Below, in pieces: positions 18,510 to 27,325 of a stretch of DNA of 45,303 nucleotides. Below the pieces are notes generated by a model, which worked only from the letters and a program-made list of their open reading frames with translations, was not told the DNA's origin and made no database searches. The translations under genes were made by a program, and so were the position numbers. Position 1 is the stretch's first letter. Every line of letters starts with the position of its first letter. This DNA comes from Paraburkholderia sp. SG-MS1. Lineage in GTDB: Bacteria; Pseudomonadota; Gammaproteobacteria; Burkholderiales; Burkholderiaceae. The stretch is from NCBI RefSeq assembly GCF_012275575.1, contig NZ_NPIH01000188.1:1-45303 (forward strand), read 5' to 3'.

Positions 18510-21172
18510 GCCACCCTCCTCGATTCCGATGGCATGCCGATCGGCGCGAGCAGCACCGAGACCGCGATGCCGAGCGCGAGCGTCGCGCCGAAGCTCTTCA
18601 GCGCGGGCATCTCGCTCATGCCGAGCATGCCGAACGACAACAGCGTGGTGGCCGCCGACAGCAGCACGCCGGTCCATACCGCGCCGAGATCCGCATCCGC
18701 GCGCAGGCAGCCTTCGCGCAGGAACACCGCATAGTTTGCGCCGACGCCGAGCACCAGCATCAACGCGAGCCAGTTGAACAGGTTGAGCGGTACACCCGCG
18801 TAGCCGAACACCGCGAGCGTCACGCCGACGGCGAGCGCCACCGGCAACGTGGTGGCGATGCCGCCGCGCAGGCCGGTTGCCAGGGAGATCTTTAGCGGAG
18901 CGTCGGACGCAGAGACCTTGTTCCGGGCGTCCACCGAAGACGCTTCACGTTGCGTGGGCGCGAGCCGGGCGTCGGGTTGCGCGGCCCATAAAAGGTCGCG
19001 CTCCGCGGCGTTTTGCAACAAGGTTTTTTGCGGAGTGTGCCCCAAGGCGACTTCATTCGAAGCGCTACCGAATGAGGCTTTCTTCGGCGCGTATCGCACG
19101 ATCAGCAATACGAGCACGAGCGCAAGCGCCCCCCCGAGCCACCAGCCGCTGTCGACACGATACGCGCCGAACAGTTTCGACACGCTGGCGGCCTTGTCGA
19201 CGAACGCGACGCCCGGCACGCCTTGCGCGAGCACGTTCAGTGCGGGCGCGTTGTGCGGCGTCACGCCTTGCGGGATCACGACGGCCGCATAGGTTTTCGC
19301 GGCCGGGCCGACTTCGCCGAGCCACACATGCCGGTACGGCTGCGACCACGGCGCGGCCAGCCAGCGCTCGACGGTGAGCGGCGCTTGTGGCTTCGCGTAA
19401 GCGGCGAGCCACGCATCGGCGACTTCATCTTTGAAGCCCGCTTGCAGCAGCGTCGCGCGCAATGCAGCGGGATCCTTGAACACATGCTGCGCGAGCAGTG
19501 CGCGGTCGTCCTTCTGCCGCTGTGCCGACGGCACGAATTGCGCCACCGACTGATAACCGCCGATCTGGTTCGGCGTACCGTTCAAGCCGTCCAGTTTCGC
19601 GCCCAGCGCTTCGGCGCGTTGCAGCACGACCTCCGGCGTCGCGCCGCGCACGACGAAAAACTGCGCGCTGTTATCGACGCCCACCGCGTCGCGCACCTTG
19701 TTCTCCTGCGCGACGAGCGACGGGTCGCGCTGGATCAGCAGATGGATATCATCGTCGCTGGTCAGGCGCAGCCAGCCGGGAATCGCGACGATCACCAACA
19801 ATGCCGCCACGCCCCACGCGCGCCGTCCGCCAATCGCGCGATGCCAGAACGTCAGCAAACGTGCGGCACCCGCGAACACGCGTTGCGGGCTGCGCTTCGG
19901 CGCGCAGGTCAGCAGCGTGGGCAACAGCGACAGCACGGACGCGAACGCGGTCGCGATACCGACCATCGCGAAGCACGCGATCTGCTTGAGCGCGGGGAAC
20001 GGCACCCACAGCAGGATCGCGTAGCCGAGAAGGCTCGTCAGCAACGCGACCGTCAGGGCGGGTCGCACCGCGCGCGCGCCGCGCCGTGCGTCCCAGTCGC
20101 GCTGCGCGCCGAGATACACGACGAAGTACTGGATCGAATAATCGACGGCCTCGCCGATCAGGCTCGCGCCGAATACCAGCGTCAGCAGATGCAGCTGGCC
20201 GAACACCAGCAGCGTAGCCGCGAGCGCGCAGACGATGCCGAGCGCCGTCGACACGAAACCGAGCAGCAACAGACGCGGCGAGCGGAACACCCACATCATC
20301 AGCAGCGCAATCCCGCACAGCGACGCGACGCCGATCAGATGCACTTCGCGCTCGGACGCGCTGCGCGCCGACTCCGCGTAGAACACCGCGCCGGTGCGCG
20401 CCACCGACACATCGGGGAACGTCTGCCGCAACGCGCTTTCGCCTTGAGCGAGCGCCGCGTGCACCGCGCGCTGTGTTCGGGTTTCGTACGCGGAGCCCGG
20501 CAACGTCGCGACGATCAGCACGCTGGTCGCGGCCCCGCGATGCGCCAGCAGCAGGTTGTCTTCGATGTCGAGGTTCGACGTCGCAAGCGGCAGGCTGCCG
20601 AGCCAGCGTTCGAGCCAGCCGAACGGATCGTCGGCGAGCGACGTGGTCAGGCCGCCTCGTAATGGGCTGTAGATGCGTTGTGCGAGGGTGTCGCGCAGGG
20701 TCGAGTTTGCTGCGGGTGCTGCATTTTCCGAGGCCGCCGCTCCCGCCAAGGCCGCGCGATCGGCCGGTGTCAACAAGTCAAAGCGATACGGCATGTACAA
20801 AGTCGCAATCTGCGCGAGATCGAACGGCGGCAATTCCGCCGTCACCGAGGCGAACGCCCCGCTCTTTTGCAACGACGCGCCAAGCTGTCTCGCCGCCGCT
20901 TTCGCGTGCGCGTCGTCGTTGCTGGTGACGAGGAGCACCGTGCGGTCGCCGAGCGCGCTCGCCAGCGTGTCGAGCGCTTTTTCGGCGACGGGGTCCGCCT
21001 CGGTGGCGGGCAGGAGCGCGAGCAGATTGGTCTGCAACGGCGACGGCCCCGCGAAGCGCCACGCGCAATACAGCACCGCGATCAGCGCGAGCAGGAGCCA
21101 CACGGCGCGCACGCCCCACGTCTGTGTCGCCGACCGCTGTCGCGGCATGTGCCGCACGTCCCGCCTATTCAT
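18506..21172 (-). CDS. MMPL/RND-family exporter (ApeM-like)
   Basis: An 888-residue membrane transporter with an N-terminal helix (VWLLLALIAVLYCAW) and two RND repeats. Each repeat has a large periplasmic loop followed by a cluster of helices, with the first cluster from about residue 270 (GEAVDYSIQYFVVYLG) and the second near the C-terminus (GVGANYAVFL). This class carries the lipid-linked polyene across or off the inner membrane together with a LolA-like carrier, encoded just upstream with a TAATG overlap. It is longer than I expect for the family (about 770-790). The surplus is a hydrophilic stretch at about residues 698-763, listed separately. Start at 21172 by coupling. Confidence 0.92.
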   Translation of the reverse strand: MNRRDVRHMPRQRSATQTWGVRAVWLLLALIAVLYCAWRFAGPSPLQTNLLALLPATEADPVAEKALDTLASALGDRTVLLVTSNDDAHAKAAARQLGASLQKSGAFASVTAELPPFDLAQIATLYMPYRFDLLTPADRAALAGAAASENAAPAANSTLRDTLAQRIYSPLRGGLTTSLADDPFGWLERWLGSLPLATSNLDIEDNLLLAHRGAATSVLIVATLPGSAYETRTQRAVHAALAQGESALRQTFPDVSVARTGAVFYAESARSASEREVHLIGVASLCGIALLMMWVFRSPRLLLLGFVSTALGIVCALAATLLVFGQLHLLTLVFGASLIGEAVDYSIQYFVVYLGAQRDWDARRGARAVRPALTVALLTSLLGYAILLWVPFPALKQIACFAMVGIATAFASVLSLLPTLLTCAPKRSPQRVFAGAARLLTFWHRAIGGRRAWGVAALLVIVAIPGWLRLTSDDDIHLLIQRDPSLVAQENKVRDAVGVDNSAQFFVVRGATPEVVLQRAEALGAKLDGLNGTPNQIGGYQSVAQFVPSAQRQKDDRALLAQHVFKDPAALRATLLQAGFKDEVADAWLAAYAKPQAPLTVERWLAAPWSQPYRHVWLGEVGPAAKTYAAVVIPQGVTPHNAPALNVLAQGVPGVAFVDKAASVSKLFGAYRVDSGWWLGGALALVLVLLIVRYAPKKASFGSASNEVALGHTPQKTLLQNAAERDLLWAAQPDARLAPTQREASSVDARNKVSASDAPLKISLATGLRGGIATTLPVALAVGVTLAVFGYAGVPLNLFNWLALMLVLGVGANYAVFLREGCLRADADLGAVWTGVLLSAATTLLSFGMLGMSEMPALKSFGATLALGIAVSVLLAPIGMPSESRRVA
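18884..19080 (-). other. In-frame insertion-like segment inside the MMPL exporter gene
   Basis: About 66 codons encode a hydrophilic, helix-breaking peptide (including LLQNAAERDLLWAAQPDARL) between two predicted membrane helices of the exporter. Codons such as TTA, TTG, AAT and CTT are frequent here but rare in the flanks, and GC content drops. A 7-bp inverted repeat, TCATTCG/CGAATGA, lies at 19053-19059 and 19069-19075 near one edge. This looks like a dispersed repeat captured in frame. The boundaries are approximate. Confidence 0.5.
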
Positions 21173-21861
21173 TACGGCGCTCCGAGCAGGCTGCTTTCAG
21201 CCGCCGTCGGTTCGCTCACCGCCGTGCTCTTCGTGAACTCGAGCTTCGTCACGTCGCCGTTCGCGAGCGTGATGCGCAAGCTTTGCAGATAGTCGCCGCC
21301 CGCCATCTCCAGACGCTTGATCGATTGCGCGATCTGCGGCTGATTCGGCGTCAGCTGCATGCGCCATTGCGCGGCGCTGCCTTCGGCCTGCACGTCGAAT
21401 TGCGAGTACAGCGCCGACAGATCGCCGCCGAGCATCGCGCGCATCATCTTCGAAACCTGCGCGACGCCGCGCGTGCCTTGCGCGCTGTGAGCATTCACGC
21501 GCCGACCGGTAGCGTCGACCTGCACGACGCCCGCATCGGTGATCACGTAGGTGGCTTTGTACGGCGTATCGATCTGCCACAGCACGCCGCGCTCGTGCAG
21601 GAACAGCAGCGTGCCGTCGCTCACGAGCGGCTGTTTCATCGCGGCCAGCGTCTGCGTCTGCGTGAATTGCGCGCGCACGCCCTTGGCCTGGGCGAGGTGC
21701 GCGGCGATCTGCGAAACGAGTGCGGGATTGCCGGCGGGTGCGTTTGTTGCCGCTGTAGCGCTCACGGCCGGTGCCGGCCATGCCGCCACGCCGACCACGC
21801 CGGTCAGGCTCAACATGCTCAACGCGCTCACCATCAGCGCACGCAATGTCATCGTCCCCAT
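21172..21861 (-). CDS. LolA-like outer-membrane lipoprotein carrier protein (ApeL-like)
   Basis: A 229-residue periplasmic protein. It has an N-terminal signal (MTLRALMVSALSMLSLTG... followed by an alanine-rich cleavage region) and the LolA pattern: VRAQFTQTQTLAAMKQPLVS, then GVLWQIDTPYKATYVIT. In aryl polyene loci it is thought to ferry the lipid-linked polyene from the MMPL exporter to the outer membrane. The ATG at 21861 has GGAG five bases upstream and overlaps the thioesterase gene end by 13 bases; an ATG at 21852 is possible. The stop shares a base with the exporter start. Confidence 0.9.
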   Translation of the reverse strand: MGTMTLRALMVSALSMLSLTGVVGVAAWPAPAVSATAATNAPAGNPALVSQIAAHLAQAKGVRAQFTQTQTLAAMKQPLVSDGTLLFLHERGVLWQIDTPYKATYVITDAGVVQVDATGRRVNAHSAQGTRGVAQVSKMMRAMLGGDLSALYSQFDVQAEGSAAQWRMQLTPNQPQIAQSIKRLEMAGGDYLQSLRITLANGDVTKLEFTKSTAVSEPTAAESSLLGAP

Positions 21862-22280
21862 ACTCGCTCCAGCTTGTCGAACACGACCGGTGGCGAGACG
21901 AACTGCAACTCCTGGGTCGCGGCATCGACCGCGACCTGGATCGTATAGCCCTTCGTCAGTCGCGTGCCGGATTCGCAATCGACAATTTCATAGCCTATTT
22001 TCAGGCGGTTTTCGTGTTCGAGCAGTTGCGTGCGCACATCGAGCTTCTGGCCGTAGACGGCCGGGCGCACGTACTTCAGATGCGCCTCGACGATCGGCCA
22101 TAGATAGCCCGACGCCTGCATCTCGCGGTAGTCGTAGTCGAACGCGCGCAGCAGCGCTGCACGGCCGATCTCGAAGTACTTCAGATAGTTGCCGTGCCAA
22201 CACACGTTCATCGCGTCGACGTCGTGAAACGCCACTTCGACCGTCGCGCTCGCGCTCAGCACTTTGGGCGTTCCGCTCAT
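21849..22280 (-). CDS. Acyl-CoA/ACP thioesterase, 4HBT hotdog (ApeK-like)
   Basis: A 143-residue single-domain hotdog thioesterase. The 4HBT signature is clear: FHDVDAMNVCWHGNYLKYFE with the active-site Asp near residues 20-22, followed by the long helix and LKYVRPAVYGQKL. Such an enzyme would release or edit polyene or aberrant acyl chains from the ACPs. The ATG at 22280 overlaps the ammonia-lyase stop (ATGA) and has AGGGAG eight bases upstream. The frame is open upstream, but only as a shadow of the lyase gene. Confidence 0.92.
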   Translation of the reverse strand: MSGTPKVLSASATVEVAFHDVDAMNVCWHGNYLKYFEIGRAALLRAFDYDYREMQASGYLWPIVEAHLKYVRPAVYGQKLDVRTQLLEHENRLKIGYEIVDCESGTRLTKGYTIQVAVDAATQELQFVSPPVVFDKLERVWGR

Positions 22281-23881
22281 GCGTTCGCTCCCTGACGATA
22301 GTCGTCGAGCAGATCGCACGCGGCGATGCGCGCGGTCAATGCGCGCAGCTCGCTCTCCAGCGCCCGGTCCTCGGCGACGAACGGCGAAACCGCGCCCACG
22401 TCGTCGATAAACCGTTGCAGCGGCGCCGGCACCGGCGTCGCGCCGTCGATCCGCAACCGCAGCCGGGCGGCCTGCACCGTCGCGAGCGTATGCGCGGCGG
22501 CCACCTGTTCGGTCAACTCCAGCACGCGCAAACAGTCGCGTGCGGCGATCGTGCCCATGCTGACCTTGTCCTGATTGTGCGACTCGGTCGAGCGCGAAAA
22601 GACGCTCGCGGGCATCGTGTTCTTCAACGCTTCCGCAGTCCATGCCGACGACGAAATCTGCACGGCCTTGAAGCCGTGATTGATCGCGGCGCGCGCGGCC
22701 TCGGCGCCCGACAGGTTGCGCGGCAAGCCGTTGTTGAAATTCACGTCGACCAGCAGCGCGAGTTGCCGGTCCATCAGATCGGCGAGATTGGCGAGCGCAC
22801 CCTTCAGCGCATCCATCGCGAACGCGATGTGCCCGCCGTAGAAGTTGCCGCCATGCAGCACGCGCTCGTTGTCGGGATCGATCAGCGGATTGTCGTTGGC
22901 GCTGTTCAATTCGTTCTCGACGTCGCGGCGCACCCACGTCAGCGCATCACGCGCGACGCCAATCACGTGCGGCGCGCAACGAATCGAATACCGGTCCTGC
23001 AGACGATGCCCCGGCGTATCCTCGCGGCCCGTCAGATCGTCGCGAATCCATGCCGCTGCTTCGGCCTGGCCTGCGTGCGGTTTCACCTCGAACAGCGTCG
23101 CGTCGAAATGCGCGGCACGGCCGTCGAGCGCGACGCTCGAGAGCGCCGTCAGACGCGCGACTAGCCGCGTGAGGTGATCCGCGCGGGCAAACGCGAGACA
23201 GGCGAGGCCTGTCATCACCGCCGTGCCGTTCATCAGCGCGAGGCCTTCTTTCGGTGCGAGCGTGAGCGGCGCGCGGCCGAGTTCGGTCCATACGTCACGC
23301 ACATCGCGCAGCGCGCCGTCGAACTGCACGTCGCGTTCGCCGGCAAGTGCCGCCGCCACATACGACAGCGGCGTCAGATCGCCGCTCGCGCCAACCGAGC
23401 CTTCGGCCGGGATGCGCGGCAACACGCGGTGATTGATCAGATCGGCAAGGCGTTCGAGCAACACCGGACGCACACCGGAAAAACCATAGGCGAGCGAGTT
23501 CAGGCGAGCGGCGATCACCGCGAGCGTTTGTGCGTCGTCGAGATACTGGCCCATGCCGCAGCCGTGATAACGCGTCAGCTGCAGCGGCAACGCTTCGACC
23601 AGTTCCATCGGCACGTCGACCACGCAGGCGTCGCCGTAACCGGTGTTCACGCCGTAGACGGTCGCGCCCGCGGCCAGTTGACGGCGCAGAAAATCCGCGC
23701 CGCGCTGGATGCGCGCGCGCCATGCCGGGTCCGCGCTCAGCGCGACCGGTGCGCGCCGCCACGCAATCGCGACGACCTCTTCGATCGTCAGTTTGCGCGC
23801 GCCGATCACGACCGCCGCTGCGTGTCCATTCACGCCGGCTTGCGTATTCGTGCCGGCCTCGCTCAGATCATGTTCGGCCAT
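22277..23881 (-). CDS. Aromatic amino acid ammonia-lyase (HAL/TAL/PAL family, MIO enzyme)
   Basis: A 534-residue lyase of the histidine/tyrosine/phenylalanine family. The MIO prosthetic group forms from Ala-Ser-Gly at 165-167 in GSVGASGDLTPLSY. Other family marks are YGVNTGYGD, the SANDNPL-like NSANDNPLIDP, and QDKVSMGTIAARD. At the substrate-selecting pair I read Tyr105-His106 (RYHGCGMG), unlike the Ser-His of histidase. In flexirubin and some aryl polyene loci the lyase supplies an aryl acid (coumarate or cinnamate) as starter. Automatic annotation may say histidine ammonia-lyase, but no hutU/hutI/hutG neighbours exist. It overlaps both flanking genes. Confidence 0.93.
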   Translation of the reverse strand: MAEHDLSEAGTNTQAGVNGHAAAVVIGARKLTIEEVVAIAWRRAPVALSADPAWRARIQRGADFLRRQLAAGATVYGVNTGYGDACVVDVPMELVEALPLQLTRYHGCGMGQYLDDAQTLAVIAARLNSLAYGFSGVRPVLLERLADLINHRVLPRIPAEGSVGASGDLTPLSYVAAALAGERDVQFDGALRDVRDVWTELGRAPLTLAPKEGLALMNGTAVMTGLACLAFARADHLTRLVARLTALSSVALDGRAAHFDATLFEVKPHAGQAEAAAWIRDDLTGREDTPGHRLQDRYSIRCAPHVIGVARDALTWVRRDVENELNSANDNPLIDPDNERVLHGGNFYGGHIAFAMDALKGALANLADLMDRQLALLVDVNFNNGLPRNLSGAEAARAAINHGFKAVQISSSAWTAEALKNTMPASVFSRSTESHNQDKVSMGTIAARDCLRVLELTEQVAAAHTLATVQAARLRLRIDGATPVPAPLQRFIDDVGAVSPFVAEDRALESELRALTARIAACDLLDDYRQGANA

Positions 23882-25613
23882 TCGCGCCTCGCTTGGGGCT
23901 GGCCCAGAAATCGAAGAAGTTGAACCATTGATAGGGAGCCTTGCGGCAATAGTGTTCGAGACGTGCCGCGTAACGCTGCGCCCACGTGGCGAGATGCTGC
24001 GCGCGTTCGCGGCGCGGCAGTTCGATGCGTTCGGCGAACGGCTCGAAATACAGACGATAACCGTCGTGCTCTTTCAGGCAGAAGAACAGGTAGACCGGGC
24101 AGCCGAGCGCATGCGCGAGCACATACGGACCTTGCGCGAACGGCGCGCTCGCGCCGAGAAACTGCGCGTCGGTGGTGCGGCCGGCTTCGTGCGCGGGCAC
24201 GCGGTCGCCGACGATCACCAGCAGCTCGCCGGCATCGACGCGCTGCTGCATCAGCATCGCGGTCTCGGGTCCGAAGTCGCGGACTTCGAGCAGATGCCGC
24301 GAGAACTCGCTATTGGCCGACGCCAGCACACGGTTGAAGCGGCGCGCGTGCTCCGTGTAGACCACGGCGGTGACCTTCGCGTGAGCACCGTGTGCGGCGA
24401 GCGCGCGCGTCATCTCCAGGTTGCCGAGATGCGCGCCGATGACGAGCGCACCTTTGCCGCTCGCCACCCATGCTTCGAATGCCGAACGATCTTCGAACGT
24501 CACGTCCGAATCGCCGACGCGGCCGGACCATGCGGCGAGTTTGTCGAAACCCGACTGCGCGAACGCCAGCATGTGGCGATACGCGGACAACCAGCCCGGG
24601 CGCGGCGTTTCGTCTTGCGGCGCGGCCGCGCCGAGATGCCTGAAGTAAGTGCCCGACGCCTCGCGCGCGGCGCGCCCCGTCAGCAGGAAGTACGCGACGA
24701 CCGGATGCAGCCAGAGCCGGGTGAAACGGCGGCCGAACAGCTTGCAACTGAGCGCGAGCAAGGCCATGCCGAGGTGGCTGCCGCGTTCGGCGATCCGCCA
24801 CCAGGCCTCGTCGTCCGGTTCATCGCGTTGTTGTGCTTCGTTCGGTGCATCCAGGGGCGCGGCGCGGCGTGGCATCAGCTTGTGCGCGAGCAGCATCGGC
24901 AGACGCCACAGCATGCCGAACACGAGCCGCGTGTGGCTGCGGCTGATGCGCACGTTGTCCCACAGCACGTCGAAATGCGAGACGCCGTCGGCGGCATAGG
25001 TGACGCGCGTCGGAATCGAGCGGAACGCCGCGCGCCGCCAATGCAGGCGCACGAGGATCTCGATGTCGAAGTCCATGCGCGTGGGCAACGGCACGCTGTC
25101 GATCAGCTCGCATGCAAGCGCCAGCGGATAAAGACGGAAGCCGCACATCGAATCGCGGATCGTCAGCGACAGCGTTTCGATCCACACCCACACATGCGTC
25201 AGATAGCGGCCGTAGAGACGCGCTTTCGGCACGCTCTCGTCGTAGACCGGGCGGCCGAGAATCACCGCGCCCGGCTCGGCGCGCGCGGCGTCGATGAAAC
25301 GCGGCACGTCGGACGCGTCGTGCTGGCCGTCGGCGTCGATCTGCACTGCGTGCGTGTAGCCCGCGTCGCGCGCGGCGCGCAGCCCCGCCATCACCGCCGC
25401 GCCTTTGCCGCCGTTGACGGGCAGCCGCAGCAGCGTGAGTTGCCCCGTGTACTGCTGCGCGAGCGCGGCGAGCACCTGCTGGGTCGCGTCGTCGCTGCCG
25501 TCGTCGACGACGAAGATCGGCAGGCGATGCACCGCGAGATGCGCGACAGTCGCGCCGATCGCGTCCTTGTGGTTGTAGATCGGAATGACGATGCAAGGAG
25601 CGAACTTCATCAT
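23868..25613 (-). CDS. Bifunctional family-2 glycosyltransferase / lysophospholipid-type acyltransferase (ApeJ-like)
   Basis: A 581-residue two-domain enzyme. Residues about 5-240 form a GT2 (dolichyl-phosphate-mannose-synthase-like) domain with VVDDGSDDAT and the DxD region IDADGQHDASD. From about 270 to the end is a LpxL/HtrB-like acyltransferase domain with the HxxxxE motif in GAHLGNLEMTRA and a terminal WFNFFDFW region. It is thought to build or acylate the lipid anchor carrying the polyene. The ATG at 25613 overlaps the ligase stop (ATGATGA), with GGGAG five bases upstream; the next codon is also ATG. Confidence 0.92.
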   Translation of the reverse strand: MMKFAPCIVIPIYNHKDAIGATVAHLAVHRLPIFVVDDGSDDATQQVLAALAQQYTGQLTLLRLPVNGGKGAAVMAGLRAARDAGYTHAVQIDADGQHDASDVPRFIDAARAEPGAVILGRPVYDESVPKARLYGRYLTHVWVWIETLSLTIRDSMCGFRLYPLALACELIDSVPLPTRMDFDIEILVRLHWRRAAFRSIPTRVTYAADGVSHFDVLWDNVRISRSHTRLVFGMLWRLPMLLAHKLMPRRAAPLDAPNEAQQRDEPDDEAWWRIAERGSHLGMALLALSCKLFGRRFTRLWLHPVVAYFLLTGRAAREASGTYFRHLGAAAPQDETPRPGWLSAYRHMLAFAQSGFDKLAAWSGRVGDSDVTFEDRSAFEAWVASGKGALVIGAHLGNLEMTRALAAHGAHAKVTAVVYTEHARRFNRVLASANSEFSRHLLEVRDFGPETAMLMQQRVDAGELLVIVGDRVPAHEAGRTTDAQFLGASAPFAQGPYVLAHALGCPVYLFFCLKEHDGYRLYFEPFAERIELPRRERAQHLATWAQRYAARLEHYCRKAPYQWFNFFDFWASPKRGANGRT

Positions 25614-27325
25614 GCGGGCTCCCGATAGACGATCACGCCCGATGCGCATTCACGGCCGTCCAGCCGGTACGCGAACTGCACACGCCGGCGTGCGGCGTCG
25701 TGGGCCAGCGTGAGCTTGAGCACCGCGCCCGGTGAAACCGGCGCCATGAACTTGAGCCGATCGATCGACGCCACCGCGCGCACGGCCGGCAGATGATCGC
25801 CGGCAAGACGGACCGCCCAGTCGACCTGAACCACGCCGGGCAGAATCGGCAGCCCCGGGAAATGGCCGGCGAAATGCACGAGCGCGGGCGGCACGCGCAG
25901 TTCGTAGTGCAGCGTGTCGCCGCTGGGTGCCTGGGTCAGCGCTTCGGCCAGCACTTCGATACCTTCGGCGGTCGCGCCGAAAGCAGCCGCCACCGCGCTG
26001 ACCGGCAGCTTGCCGCGCGCGTCGAACGGCAAGTTCAGCCGGAAACGCCAATGACGCGGCAGCACCACCACGTCGAAATAACCGGCGAGATGCCGGCGCA
26101 AGGTTCGCGCGAGCAGCACGCGGCCTTCGTCGCGCAAGGCCGCGCTGCCCGCTTCGGTCAGTGCGACCAGCGCGCCCACACGTTCGCGCGACGCGCCGGC
26201 CAGCGGCACGAGCGCTGCTTGCGCGACATACGGATGCAGCGCGAGACGCGCTTCCAGCTCGGGCAGCGACACGCGTTTGCCGTCCAGCTTCAGCACACGG
26301 TCGAGCCGCCCTTGCAGACGGAAGCGGCCGTGCTCGTCGCAAGCGATCTGGTCGTCGGTGCGGTGCCATCCCGCGTGACCGAGATGCGGTGAGCGCACGT
26401 TCAACGCACCGTCTTCATCGCGGCGAATTTCGATGCGGCTCACCGGTTGCCACGCATCGGTCCGATCCTGACGCCGCCACGCGATGCCGCCCGTCTCCGT
26501 GCTGCCGTAGATTTCGAGCGGCGCAGAGCCGTAAGCCGTGGCGTAGTGCTGCGCGGCATCGGGCGCGAGCGGGCCGCCCGACGAAAAGAAGGCGCGCGGG
26601 GCCGGCGCCAGCGACGCGAAGCCGGGCAACGCGGGCCAACGCGACAATTGCGCGGGCGTCGAGACGACCACGGTTGCGCCGCATTGCTCGATGCGGCTCT
26701 GCAAATGCAGCGGCTCGATGCTGGTCGCACGGTCGAACGCGCGGCCGGCCGCCAGCGGCCAGAGTACGCGAAACAGCAAACCGTAGATGTGGTGATGCGG
26801 CACGCTCGCGAGCATCGTCGCGTCGCCGACCACAGCGCCCCACTGCAGTTCGAGCGTGTGCACTTCGGCGTCGAACTGGGCGAGCGTCTTGCGGATCGGT
26901 TTGGGGCTGCCGCTGCTGCCGGACGTGTAGAGCGTCAGTGGAGCGTGTGGGTCGATGCGGTGTCCCGTGCCGAAGGTTGCGCTGGCGTCTGCGCCCGCTT
27001 GCCGCGCGAACGGCGGCAGATCCGCATCGGTCAGCAGCGCATCGTAGGCGTCGGCGAGATCAGCGAGATAGCCGGGCGTCGCGTTGGCCGGAATTATCGG
27101 TTCCTTGCCGCACGCGAACAGCGCGAACAATGCACAGGCGAAGTCGAACGGATCGTCGATACACAACGCGTAGCGATGCGCGGCCTGCGTGCGCACCTGT
27201 GCGATCCATGCCGCGACGCGGGCACGAAACGCCGCGCGATCGAGCACCTCGCCGCGGTCCCGGCACACCGGAGTGTTCGACGAAGCTTCTGCGCGAACCA
27301 AAAGCAGGTCATGCAACGCGATCAT
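25610..27325 (-). CDS. AMP-dependent aryl acid ligase fused to C-terminal hotdog dehydratase (ApeH-ApeI fusion)
   Basis: A 571-residue fusion. Residues about 1-450 are an ANL adenylating enzyme: the phosphate loop LYTSGSSGSPKPIRKT (132-147), the IYGSTETGG motif (272-280), the hinge DRVLKLDGKR and the catalytic lysine in FDARGKLP (K439). Residues about 470-571 are a FabA/FabZ-like hotdog with HFAGHFPGLPILPG (H488 at the dehydratase histidine position). The ligase would activate an aryl acid and load it on an ACP; the dehydratase domain would pair with the separate ApeP-like protein. It overlaps both the membrane protein upstream and the glycosyltransferase downstream. Confidence 0.92.
   Translation of the reverse strand: MIALHDLLLVRAEASSNTPVCRDRGEVLDRAAFRARVAAWIAQVRTQAAHRYALCIDDPFDFACALFALFACGKEPIIPANATPGYLADLADAYDALLTDADLPPFARQAGADASATFGTGHRIDPHAPLTLYTSGSSGSPKPIRKTLAQFDAEVHTLELQWGAVVGDATMLASVPHHHIYGLLFRVLWPLAAGRAFDRATSIEPLHLQSRIEQCGATVVVSTPAQLSRWPALPGFASLAPAPRAFFSSGGPLAPDAAQHYATAYGSAPLEIYGSTETGGIAWRRQDRTDAWQPVSRIEIRRDEDGALNVRSPHLGHAGWHRTDDQIACDEHGRFRLQGRLDRVLKLDGKRVSLPELEARLALHPYVAQAALVPLAGASRERVGALVALTEAGSAALRDEGRVLLARTLRRHLAGYFDVVVLPRHWRFRLNLPFDARGKLPVSAVAAAFGATAEGIEVLAEALTQAPSGDTLHYELRVPPALVHFAGHFPGLPILPGVVQVDWAVRLAGDHLPAVRAVASIDRLKFMAPVSPGAVLKLTLAHDAARRRVQFAYRLDGRECASGVIVYREPA

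Noticed and set aside
22277..23881. Histidine utilisation (hut) function for the ammonia-lyase.
   Set aside because: No hutU, hutI or hutG nearby; the gene overlaps pigment genes on both sides and the selectivity pair differs from histidase.
23709..25628. A 639-codon plus-strand frame opposite the glycosyltransferase/acyltransferase.
   Set aside because: Antisense shadow; no domain, and the minus strand is a clear two-domain enzyme in a coupled operon.
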